In this document: one piece after another, positions 40,317 through 50,660 of the stretch
How the letters are laid out: every line of letters begins with the position of its first letter
Numbering within the stretch: the stretch's first letter is position 1
NCBI GenBank assembly: GCA_963210315.1
Contig: OY723241.1
Span: 434,001-498,000, forward strand
Length of the DNA stretch: 64,000 nt
Source: Rhynchopus euleeides
Lineage: Eukaryota; Euglenozoa; Diplonemea; Diplonemida; Diplonemidae
Direction: 5' to 3'
The notes under the pieces: model-generated
The model's database searches: none
Seen by the model: only the letters and a program-made list of their open reading frames with translations
What the model was told of the DNA's origin: nothing
Translations under genes and position numbers: made by a program

Positions 40317-42250
40317 TACCCTACCCTACCCTACCCTACCCTACAGCACGTCGGGGGTACCCACAACCCGACCCAACCCTACCCTAGGGTGAGGGTTGGG
40401 TACCCATAACCCGACCCAACACGACCCTACCCAACCCAGGGGTCAGGGCCGGGGTTGACCCTAGACCCTACCCAACCCTAGGGTTAGGGTCAGGGTTGAC
40501 CCCAGACCCTACCCAACGCTAGGGTTAGGGTTAGGGTTGACCGTAGACCCTACCCAACCCTAGGGTTAGGGTCAGGGTTGACCCCAGACCCTACCCTAAC
40601 CCTAGGGTTAGGGTTAGGGTTAACCCTAGACCCTACCCTAACCCTAGGGTTAGGGTTAGGGTTAACCCTAGACCCTACCCTAACCCTAGGGTTAGGGTCA
40701 GGGATGACCCTAGACCCTACCCAACCCTAGGGTTCGGGTCAGGGATGACCCCAGACCCTACCCAACCCTAGGGTTAGGGTTAGGGTTAACCCTAGACCCT
40801 ACCCTAACCCTAGGGTTAGGGTCAGGGATGACCCTAGACCCTACCCAACCCTAGGGTGAGCGTTAGGGTTAACCCTTGACCCTACCCAACCCTAGGGTTG
40901 GGTTAACCCTAGACCCTACCCTAACCCGAGGGTTAGGGTTAGGGTTAACCCTGGACCCTACCCAACCCTAGGGTTAGGGTTAGGGTTGACCCTAGACCCT
41001 ACCCAACCCTCGGGTTAGGGTTGGGGGTTAACCCTACACCCCACCCAACCCTAGGGTTAGGGTTAGGGTTAACCCCAGACCCTACCCAACCCTAGGGTTA
41101 GGGTTAGGGTGAACCCTAGACCCTACCCAACCCTCGGGTTAGGGTTAGGGTTAACCCTGGACCCTTCCCAACCCTCGGGTTAGGGTCAGGGTTAACCCTA
41201 GACCCTACCCAACCCTCGGGTTAGGGTTGGGGGTTAACCCTACACCCCACCCAACCCTAGGGTTAGGGTTGACCCTAGACCCAACCCAACCCGAGGGTGA
41301 GGGTCAGGGTTTACCCTGACCCGACCCAACACTAGGGTCAGGGTTGGGGGTTAACCCTAGGGCAGGGTTGGGTCGAGGGTGAACCCTAACCCTAGGGGCG
41401 GGCAGGGTCTTGGGTTAACCCCCAACCCTAACCCTAGGGTTGGGTAGGGTGTAGGGTTACCCTGACCCTCACCCTAGGGTAGGGTAGGGTCTAGGGTTCA
41501 CCCTAACCCTAGGGTTGGGAAGGGTCTAGGGTTAACCCCCAACCCTAACCCTCGGGTTGGGTAGGGTATAGGGTTCACCCTAACCCTAGGGTAGGGTCCG
41601 GTATAGGGTTAACCCTAACCCTAGGGTTGGGTTGGGTGTAGGGTTAACCCTAACCCTATAGGGTCTAGGGTTAGGGTTAACCCTAACCCTATCCCTAACC
41701 CTAGGGTTGGGTTGGGTGTAGGGTTAACCCTAACCCTAACCCTAGGGTAGGGTTGGGTATAGGGTTAACCCTAACCCTAACCCTAACCCTAGGGTTGGGT
41801 TGGGTGTAGGGTTAACCCTAACCCTATAGGGTCTAGGGTTAACCGTAACCCTAACCCTAGGGTTGGGTTGGGTATAGGGTTAACCCTAACCCTACAGGGT
41901 CTAGGGTTAGGGTTAACCCTAACCCTAACCCTCGGGTTGGGTTGGGTATAGGGTTAACCGTAACCCTAACCCTAGGGTTGGGTTGGGTGTAGGGTTCACC
42001 CTAACCCTAACCCTAGGGTTGGGTTGGGTATAGGGTTAACCCCAACCCTAACCCTAGGGTTGGGTAGGGTCTAGGGTTAACCCTAACCCTAACCCTAGGG
42101 TAGGGTTGGGTCTAGGGTTAACCCCAACCCCAACCCTAGGGTTGGGTAGGGTGTAGGGTTAACCCTCACCCTAACCCTAGGGTTGGGTAGGGTCTAGGGT
42201 CAACCCTAACCCTAACCCTAGGGTTAGGGTTAGGGTCACCCGTAACCCTC
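40317..42250. repeat. Degenerate TTAGGG/CCCTAA satellite, two halves head-to-head
   Basis: Units of roughly 40-60 bp such as CCCTACCCAACCCTAGGGTT followed by AGGGTTAGGGTTAACCCTAG. Up to ~41340 they run in one orientation; after ~41400 the same units are reverse-complemented (GGGTTGGGTAGGGTCTAGGG). Each unit is itself partly self-complementary. It resembles interstitial telomeric sequence but is too degenerate to be a functional telomere. Confidence 0.85.
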
Positions 42251-44002
42251 GAAATCGGGCCCAAATCGCCAAAATGGGCACCCCTCGAAAAAAAAATTGG
42301 GGTAATTACGATAATGCCACTTTTTTCTGGGGGTTTTTACGATAATACCACTTTTCAAAAAGTGGTATTGGAGGATTCTTCATATTCCTGGATTTCCCGA
42401 ATTTCCTGGATTTCCCCCGGCCCCTTAGGCGATTTCAGGGCGGACAGGGCGGACATGCCCGGACCCGGAAATCCGGGTGTCCGGATGTCCGGGTCCAATT
42501 TTGACCCCCCCCCCCCCCCCCCCCCGGACATTTCCCGAATTTCCCGCCCGGACATGTCCGCCCGGACATCCGGACATCCAGAAATGTCCGCCCCGGACAG
42601 GGCGGACATGTCCGGGCGGACATTTTCTGGTGTCCGGATGTCCGGGCGGACATGTCCGGACCCGGAAATTCGGGAAATCCAATTTTGACCCCCCCCCCGG
42701 ACATGTCCGGCCAGGACCTCAATAGTTTGATTTTTGGTCCAGAAAATAGTTTGAAATTTTTTGAAATCTGGGTGCCCAAATTTTTTGCTCCTAAGACCGG
42801 CGATTTGTAGGGGAACCCTTTCGAATTTTTTTTGGAGAAGGGTAAATTGAACGTTTTTGGCCAAATGAAGCCACTGCGACCATTCCCGGGCCTCGGAAAT
42901 CAGATTTTGGCCCCTCAAATGCGGTGCCGGTCCGGACAAAAAACCGAAAAAATCGTGAAAAATGGCCCATTTTCCCCAGCCAAAAATGGGCCAAAAATGC
43001 CCCCCGGACACCCCCAGAGACATGTCCTAATCCGGGGTGCCAGTAGGGGGGACCTTTCGAATTTTTTTTCGAGGAGAGGTCAATTGAACGTTTTTGGACA
43101 TCTGAGGCCACTGCGACCATTCCCAGGCCTCGGAAATGAGATTTTTGGCCCTCAAATGGGGTACCGGTCCCCACGAAATTCCGAAAAATTCATGAAAATC
43201 GAAAGGTCCCACGCACCAAATTCTGCCCAAAAATCGTCAAAAATGGACATGTCATATGCAGCAATGGGGCACCAATCACTCCCCAAATTTTGCTCAATGA
43301 TTCCACGGCTAGCCAGATTTTCTGATCAATTAGTTTGTTTGAGCATGTTCCTGGCCCTTGTTTGGAAAGTAGATGGCCCCTGGCTGGAGAGGACGGTTGT
43401 GCTCGACCGGACGGAGAGAGAACCTTCTCCATATCCACCTCCACTCCACAATGCCAGAAGTGGCAGGAAGGCCGGGTGTTACAGGCCTCAACCAGGGTTC
43501 CAAGGCTCTCCACTTCCTGGCTGCGTCAGGGATCACCGGGTACAGCGAGCAGGATTCCCTGTCCTGACACCCCAGCATGTACCACCGGAAGAACCCGAAA
43601 CAGCAGCCCCCCCTCATGGGGGTTGCAAGAGGCACGGAAATCGTTCAAATCGGACCAAGTCCGAAAATTCGGCACTTTCTTGGGTACAAATTGCGGTCCG
43701 AAATTTTCCGATTTTTTGAAAAAAGGCGAATTCTGTAAGGGGGACCTTTTCGAATTTTTTTTTTCGGGCACTTTTTCCACAAGGAAATGTCCGCCCTGTC
43801 CGCTACTGTCCACTACCGATTTCAAGGATCCTCCATTATCGTAAGAAAAAAGTGGTAAAATCGTAAACCAAAAAAGTGGTACTGAAAAAGTGGTATTATC
43901 GTAAATGCCACCTAAACTATCCAGTACACAGGCCGCCCACCCAGGGGGGCCTTGGCCTGGCCCTCAGGCACAGGCCACAAAAGTGGTACTGAAAAAGTGG
44001 TA
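41874..44002. repeat. Left arm of a long palindrome (satellite plus Y-type end)
   Basis: Pairs with 46697-49078. After removing element Z (42370-43834 plus its ATT duplication) and one extra 40-bp satellite unit, the arm is 621 bp; the right arm after removing P2 and its TA is also 621 bp. The arms match with only scattered substitutions. The inner part is TTACGATAATRCCACTTTTT-type sequence; the outer part is satellite. Confidence 0.85.
42370..43834. mobile_element. Z: inverted-repeat element with 3-bp (ATT) duplication
   Basis: Ends GGAGGATTCTT and GGAGGATCCTT (inverted), ATT at 42367-42369 and 43835-43837. The right palindrome arm gives the empty site. Inside: a dense array of GGACATGTCC / GGGCGGACA palindromes (42435-42710) and a ~235-bp tandem duplication (about 42793-43024 and 43034-43260) with the word AATTGAACGTTTTTGG. 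No gene recognised. Confidence 0.82.
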
Positions 44003-44872
44003 AACCAGTCTTGACGCCCACAAAATGGTGGATTTTCCAGCGTCAATTCTGTCTCACAGGGTTAGCCACTTCGACCACACGGGTCGTTGTGCAGAACTTC
44101 TCTTTTCGACGCGACGGTATGTATGTCACGCTTGCAGTTGGCTCTGGCGCTGGTTGCGGGTCTGTCGAGGAGCAGCAGCGGGGTCAAACCCGTCTGCTGT
44201 TTTCTGTCATTCCTGTGGTCTGTCGTACGACTTCGGCTTGCGAAAGACTTTTAAACGTTTATAGCCTCTGGTCACGGCCCCCTTTCAACTTTGACCGTGG
44301 GTGGGTTTCTGAATTTTCTGGAAAGCACCATGGATTCGAGGGACTGCGTGATTCGGACTTGCAGAACGGAAGGGCTACTGGGAAGGAACTGTACACTTTC
44401 TTGAGGCACGATCATTGGTGACCTAGGACGGAGGCATGCACGCCTGTTGACTGGTGAAAAGGGGACACCCCAAGCAAGGCATACAAAGCGGAAGGCAGAC
44501 TTTGTTGCTCCGGCACCACTGTTTCTATTCCCGCCTGGGCTCTGTTTACCCCACCGTCAACAACGCGGCGCCGTTAAAACTCTATAAGAGGAGGTTTGGT
44601 ATGTCGCACTGTTCGTCGCATTCAGCGGGGGAGCCAGTGGACGTGTGGAGAGGGGTGTACAGTTCTGAAACAGTAGTCTGGCTCTGAGGGGGCGAATCAC
44701 GTGTGGGAGTGTGGGTGGGAAGTCCTGAGATGAAGTGGTGCGATCCTTGGGGGGGGCAAAACTTTCATTTGCCTTTGGTCAAGGCCTTTTCAAACAAATT
44801 TGACCACGGAGCCAAGTCGCCGGTCCCTCGAATAGCATGAGTCTATGACAGGTTCCGGCACCAGGTTGCCTG
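44003..44872. other. Unique spacer sequence within the palindrome
   Basis: No recognised gene. The plus-strand ORF at 44011-44421 (136 codons) has no identifiable domain. 44716-44760 shows a weak R2-like word (GATGAAGTGGTGCGATCC). Confidence 0.4.
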
Positions 44873-45385
44873 CACGGTGGGATCTTGTAAATTTTACATG
44901 TATAACTACAAGTATAATACATGTATTATACATGTATAATACTTGCATGTCAACTATTATACATGTATAATACATGTATATGCCTGAAATATACATGTAA
45001 AATACATGTATATCAAGTAAAAATACATGTATAATACTTGCATGTCAACTATTATACATGTATTTTTACTTGATATACATGTATTTTACATGTATATTTC
45101 AGGCATTTACATGTATTTTACATGTATAATACTTGTCATGCAAGTATTATACATGTAAAATACTTGCATGACAAGTAAAATACTTGCATGTAAGTAAAAT
45201 ACATGTATTTTACTTGCATGCAAGTATTTTACTTGTCATGCAAGTATTATACATGTATTTTACTTGTCATGCAAGTATTTTACATGTATAATACTTGCAT
45301 GACAAGTATTATACATGTAAAATACATGTAAATGCCTGAAATATACATGTAAAATACATGTATATCAAGTAAAAATACATGTATA

Positions 45386-46195
45386 CCGTAAACGGAAAAA
45401 GGGTGGACCGTAAAAATGTTCCAAGTTCCCAAAAAAAGGCCAAACGTTCCATCTTTTTTACGGTCCACCATTTATTGGGACTGAATATGGAAAAGACAAT
45501 GCGTTTTTCGCCCGCGGGCTGGTGGGTTGCGGGGCGCGGACTGCGGCCTCCACGCCGCAGACACCCACACGTAGGCCTCCCGACCTCCCAGCTTTGGACC
45601 CTCCCTCCACCACCGCAACCAACACCAGCAAGAGAAGTAAGTCCTCCCTGCGTGTGGAAAAGGCACGATCACCACCACTCACCTCGAGACTCACCCACCA
45701 CCACACCTCGAGAAGTGTAGTACCATGCAAGGAGCATTCCGGTAGAAGTAAAAGTAGAACCTGCTGCACGAGCCCACAAAAGCAGCCACAGTACGGCAGG
45801 GCGCGCAGACAGAAGCTGAGACCACCGGGCTCCCTCCAGATGTAAATTCGTGAATCAGTGCCCGGAAAATTCAGGGAAATCGTACTCCTTTAGTGTAGTA
45901 CACCCTGCAGTAACTGTGGGAGAACAGTTCCCGGACGATAGTGAGCGCACACTCTGTGCTGAGGCCCTGTGGTGTTAATCCTGCAGCTTCAGTCGTACGA
46001 TTTCCTTGGTTCCTTCGCGACTTCGTCGCGAAGGAACTCGTAAAAAAAACCGCCAAGTCCACGATCCCAACCGTAAAATAGGTGGACCGTAAAAATGTTC
46101 CAAGTTCCGGAAAAATCCCACTTGTTCCATCTTTTTTACGGTCCACCTATAGTACGGTTCACCTTTATTACGGTCCACAATATTTCCGTTTACGG
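45386..46195. mobile_element. E4: 810-bp TA-flanked inverted-repeat element inside X2
   Basis: Ends CCGTAAACGGAAA and inverse, TA at 45384-45385 and 46196-46197. Sub-terminal GGTGGACCGTAAAAATGTTC blocks occur at both ends. The plan resembles family M (CCGTATACG ends, GGAACG sub-terminal repeats), suggesting related ends. The interior includes a GC-rich ORF (45522-45845) of no known family and a copy of repeat R1. Confidence 0.85.
45900..46035 (+). repeat. Dispersed SINE-like repeat R1, copy in E4
   Basis: AACTGTGGGAGAACAGTTCC ... GTGAGCGCACAC ... GAGGCCCTGTGGTGTTAATCC ... CTTCAGTCGTACGATTTCC, ending CTTCGCGACTTCGTCGCGAAGG. Other copies: 51963-52100, 58206-58375, partial 58860-58925. Confidence 0.6.
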
Positions 46196-46452
46196 TAATA
46201 GTTGACATGCAAGTATTATACTTGTATTTTTACTTGATATACATGTATTTTACATGTATATTTCAGGCATATACATGTATTTTACATGTATAATAGTTGA
46301 CATGCAAGTATTATACATGTATAATACATGTATATACTTGTAGTTATACATGTAAAATTTACAAGATCCCACCGTGTGCGATCGCAAACCCCCCCCCCGG
46401 GGGGGGTCAGCCCAAGGACCCTTTAGGCCCTTTAGCCCCCAGCTGGGGGAGG

Positions 46453-46870
46453 GCCTGTGTGTACTGGATAGTTTAAGTGGCATTTACGATAATACCACTT
46501 TTTCAGTACCACTTTTTTGGCCTGTGCCCCTGTGGCCTGGCCAAGGCCCTGACCCCCCCTGAGCCCTGGCTTGGGGGGGGTCCCTGTGGACCCCCTGGCC
46601 TCCGGCTGGGGGGGTCAGGGGCCTGTGTGTACTGGATAGTTTAGGTGGCATTTACGATAATGCCACTTTTTCAGTACCACTTTTTTCTTACGATAATACC
46701 ACTTTTTCAGTACCACTTTTGTGGCCTGTGCCTGAGGGCCAGGCCAAGGCCCCCCTGGGTGGGCGGCCTGTGTACTGGATAGTTTAGGTGGCATTTACGA
46801 TAATACCACTTTTTCAGTACCACTTTTTTGGTTTACGATTTTACCACTTTTTTCTTACGATAATACCACT
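46453..46870. repeat. Tandem units of Y-type end sequence
   Basis: GTACTGGATAGTTTAGGTGG followed by CATTTACGATAATACCACTTTTTCAG-type sequence occurs three times (46459, 46630, 46772) separated by GGCCTGTG/CCCCC-rich pieces. The innermost copy is part of the right palindrome arm. Confidence 0.75.
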
Positions 46871-47236
46871 TTTTGAAAAGTGGTATTATCGTAAAAACCC
46901 CCAGAAAAAAGTGGCATTATCGTAATTACCCCAATTTTTTTTTTCGAGGGGTGCCCATTTTGGCGATTTGGGCCCGATTTCGAGGGTTACGGGTGACCCT
47001 AACCCTAACCCTAGGGTTAGGGTTAGGGTTGACCCTACACCCTACCCAACCCTAGGGTTGGGGTTGGGGTTAACCCTAGACCCAACCCTACCCTAGGGTT
47101 AGGGTTAGGGTTAACCCTAGACCCTACCCAACCCTAGGGTTAGGGTTGGGGTTAACCCTATACCCAACCCAACCCTAGGGTTAGGGTTAGGGTTAACCCT
47201 ACACCCAACCCAACCCTAGGGTTAGGGTTACGGTTA

Positions 47237-48995
47237 CAGGGGGGGGTCAAATAAACGTACTTAGTACTACTATTCGGCGAACGCGCGGGCCTAAATCGAC
47301 CTCGCCAGAAAATTAATAAATAGTTTGCGAGCGAATAGACGTACTAAGTACGTCTATTCAACTTTTCCTAAAAACGCTGTTTGCAGGGGCTCTGCGGGGC
47401 TGTTTGGTCCACCAGGGGCGCGCTGGTCACTGCTGTCGTCCGTCTCTCACTTCTTCTGCCTTCCGGTCGAGTATCCGCTCTGTTCTCGTCCTACCACTCG
47501 CCCCTCATTTGGTTTCGTACCGTTTTGATTTGTATTGCCCCCCCCCCCCCTGGTTGACATTCTTGTTGAGTTAGTGAAAGCATACACAGTTCATCAGAGC
47601 TGTCAGCTTCACTGTCGGTGGTTGGTTGGTGCGTTGATGCTTAAAAAAAAGATGTGAAAAAGACAAGCCACAACCAGCACGCCCCAACTTACTTCTTCTT
47701 CAAGTTCTTGGGCTTGCTGGGGCAAGTCTGCATGTTGTGCCCAGGCTTCCTACACCCTTTGCAGAGCCTGCGGTGTTTGTTGGGAGTCTGGGTGGTCGGG
47801 GACGCTGCGCGCTTCTTTTCGGAGGACTGGGAGGACTGGGAAGGCTGTGTCTGTGTGAGAGAGTTCACACGAACCGGCTTCGCCCATGCCAAGATGCTTG
47901 ACTGTTGGGTTGGCTGAGACACAACTTTCTTTTGGGTGGACTGCTTCTCTGTGCTCTCTTTTGCCTTCCCGTCCAACCCAGGTTCAAGGTCCGCACCACC
48001 AGCCTCAGGGTATGTTTCTGTGCTTGGTGCGAAGGTGAGGTCCGGACAAAGGGAGCTCTTCACGAACCCGTCCTCCTCACCCGACACCTTCAGCACGTAC
48101 CCCATATCCCGCAAGCGCTCGGCTACCAGCGTGCCCTGGCCCGGGCCAGTTGGTTGAAGGAAGGCCGGGGAGCGCATGGCGGTGGCCCATCCTCGAATAT
48201 CTTGAACAGGAGGCATTCCATCAGCAGGAGGCACATGAAAGCATCGGACGTCATCATTATGTCGGACACCAGCCGAAGCTATTGGCTCTGTTGGTGGATG
48301 GTGAAATCTGGGCAGTTGGATTGCGGGTTTGCGGGCGTGTGTTGATCAGTGCTGCACAACAGGAGAGAATGTCAAACAACGTCAGGGAAGGGGGCTGCGG
48401 GGGGTGGGGGGTGGGCTCAGCTGGTCCTCGAAGGCTACATCTATGGTGAGGTGTGTCTGGGGCCATCCGTCCACATCTTCTCGTTGGTGGTAGGGACTGC
48501 GGACGCCGTAGATGAGGAGTCGTTTAATGCGCGCCGCTCTTCAGCAGTGATTTTGACGCCTCTGGACCCCAGGAGTTTGCGGGTTTCCGGGTTTGCGGTC
48601 TTCAGCAGTGGTTCTGATGCCTCTGGACCGCAGGAGTTTGCGGGTTCGCTGGTTTCCCGTCCGTATGTGTCTGAGGGGGGATGCCCCGATTCCCTTCGTC
48701 ACGACATATCTTTGAGCGTAGGTCACTTCCCCCCTCTACGGACCCCGTGCACCCTGGTTCCCCTAAGTGGCACCAATAGACCCCGTTGTCCCCATTCCTT
48801 GCCCCAAAGTTTGCAGATTTGTGTGTCTCCAAAAAGAAAATCTCAAAAAAAACGAAAAATTTCCCCCAAAAAAAGGGTGAAAAGTAAGTACTACTATTCA
48901 ACGGCCCAACGTGCCCCAGAGCCCCAAAAAAATAAGTACTACTATTCGGCTAAGTACTACTATTCAACTAAGTACGTTTATTTGACCCCCCCCTG
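47237..48995 (-). mobile_element. P2: internally deleted derivative of transposon P1
   Basis: 1759 bp in reverse orientation, with the P1 ends CAGGGGGGGGTCAAATAAAC and inverse, TA at 47235-47236 and 48996-48997. Bases equivalent to P1 6082-8778 are missing; the junction shares TG with both break points. The left palindrome arm (around 41955) shows the empty satellite site with a single TA. Confidence 0.93.
47689..48234 (-). pseudogene. Remnant of the P transposase: C-terminus with zinc knuckle
   Basis: Frame starting MPPADGM joins by the deletion, in frame, to VAERLRDMGYVLK and runs to the normal stop. It keeps the CX2CX4HX4C knuckle and lysine tail but lacks the repeats, the protease, the HTH and all three catalytic Asp codons. 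It could still encode a 181-residue DNA- or RNA-binding protein able to interfere with transposition, but expression is unknown. Confidence 0.75.
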
Positions 48996-49078
48996 TAACC
49001 CTATACCCAACCCAACCCGAGGGTTAGGGTTAGGGTTAACCCTAACCCTAGACCCTGTAGGGTTAGGGTTAACCCTAT

Positions 49079-50660
49079 TTCTCTTTCCGCGCCGTATCAT
49101 TTGCTCATCCTCTTCATTGACTCGTCTCGTCGCCCGTTTCCCTTCGTTACCTCCCCGTTTCATCTGCTCAGATATGAGGTATACCTTTCCTCCCGTGCTT
49201 CTCAGCGCATTGAGAGCGTCTTTCTTAAGATAGGGGATGTGGGTGGGGAGGGTCGTGAAGCAGAACAGTAAGAAGACAGATAATTGGCATCCCTTCCACT
49301 CGGTACGCAGGCTGTGTGTCCGGGATCTTGGGGTCCCAGAGGTGGGAGTGGGGGCGGGAGGGACACCGGCACATCCCGAACACGCGGTTTGCAGGTGGGG
49401 GCTTGGTCGTCGGGAGTGAATGGAAAAGTAAGTCTCCCAGCACCGCAGGTGGGGGGGGGGGGGGGGGGGGGGGCTTCCAGACGGCCTGTATCACACAATA
49501 CCCCTTAGAAATGAAGAATTTCGCAGTAAGGGGGGTGGAAACCAGGGTGCACGCGCTGATGCTAGGTGGCGAAAAAAACAACTCGACACACCTCCCCCGG
49601 AGGGAGAGCAGAGCGGGCGGGATGGGGCAATGCAGCGATTTGGAGAGGAGGGGTGCTCCGAACGCCAAGGATCGCTGCACCCCAAAAACTATCTGTGCCC
49701 CCACTGGATCGTAAAGTGACAGCAAAACGAGACAACAAACCAATTACTGCCGAAAGTTGTTTTGTTGGAACGCAGACCCCACTCTTTGTGCACCACTCCC
49801 CGGTCTGATGAAGTGGCGTGAGTGGGGACGCACGATCCAGCTAAAGGCACAGAAAGTTCCCCCAGTTGGCTACGCCGAACTAACAAAAATAAAATGAAAA
49901 ACGGACCATGCATGATGACGAGCTCAGCATCGAACTGAAAGTCTGGCTTACGCTCCCCCCCCCCCCCTCCCCCCACCCACCCCACACACAGACACCCTCT
50001 CCCCCCCCATTTGTGCCACCGCTTCGTTCTTTATTTTTGTTGCGGGAGGGCGCGCGTTCCCACTAAACCCGACTCTATTTGTGGGTGGCGGTGGAGAACA
50101 CACCGACAACGCACTGCTCTCGATCCAGCCTCCACCGGCACAGCGGTGAAGAGTGAAACGAAAAAGAGGAATATCCGGGCTTTCTCACCGGGCATTGTTG
50201 CCCGGTGGTCATATCTTCCACGCACAGCGATTCGACGCGTGCTTGATTTACTTCAAGAGATGGATGTGGGTGGCGTCGCGGGAGACAATAGCGAGGCTTC
50301 TTCAGGACGAAGGGAAAATGAGCCGGTGTACGTAATGTGCTTTGATTTGCGGGTGCAACCGGACGAGCACGTGATACCCAAGAAAAACGGGGGCACGGTG
50401 GAGGGGGGGGGGGGGGGTGGGGAGACGAACAGACCGGAACAAAAAAAAACTTGGATCGCGGCAAATAGAGGTCGGGGGGCGGGGGGCGGGCCCAAAAATA
50501 TACCCTCCCCCCGTCACTTGTCATGCACCATCACATCACAGCATGCGTGTGTGTGGCGGGATGGCAGCGGAGGGGGGGTGGGGGTGGGGAAGGGAAGGGG
50601 AGGGACACAGAGCACAAAAATGTGGGAAAAGGTTCGCAGGGAATCCCCCCCCCCCCCCTA
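49079..50660. other. Gene-poor stretch with an R2 copy
   Basis: 49688-49893 is the best-preserved R2 copy (GACCCCACTC / GAGTGGGGAC outer pairing and CACCACT / AGTGGCG inner pairing). A G-run of ~21 bp at 49451-49471 and G-rich 50402-50417. No gene supported; the ORFs at 49225-49743 and 50011-50661 are low-complexity. Confidence 0.5.

Larger units (their letters stand above)
44873..46376. mobile_element. X2: second copy of element X, carrying E4
   Basis: Same ends as X1, CACGGTGGGATCTTGTAAAT and inverse. Flanking dinucleotides are TG on both sides (44871-44872, 46377-46378) rather than TA. It has the ATACATGTATA-type palindromic interior and a longer series of CATGCAAGTATT units (45130-45330). 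Confidence 0.83.
46697..49078. repeat. Right arm of the long palindrome, containing P2
   Basis: Reverse complement of 41874-44002 apart from the insertions named there. Satellite occupies 46985-47236 and 48996-49078; P2 lies between. The arm ends where satellite gives way to unique sequence at about 49079. Confidence 0.85.

Noticed and set aside
40317..42250. True chromosome end (telomere)
   Set aside because: The tract is flanked by sequence on both sides, changes orientation in the middle and is highly degenerate.
49813..49836. tRNA-like A and B boxes (TGGCGTGAGTGG, GCACGATCC) in R2
   Set aside because: The boxes are too close together, deviate at fixed positions and are not kept in all copies.
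49790..49870. Hammerhead ribozyme suggested by CTGATGA ... GAAA in repeat R2
   Set aside because: The GAAA is not placed directly after a stem II closing pair and the three-stem core cannot be drawn consistently in the four copies.
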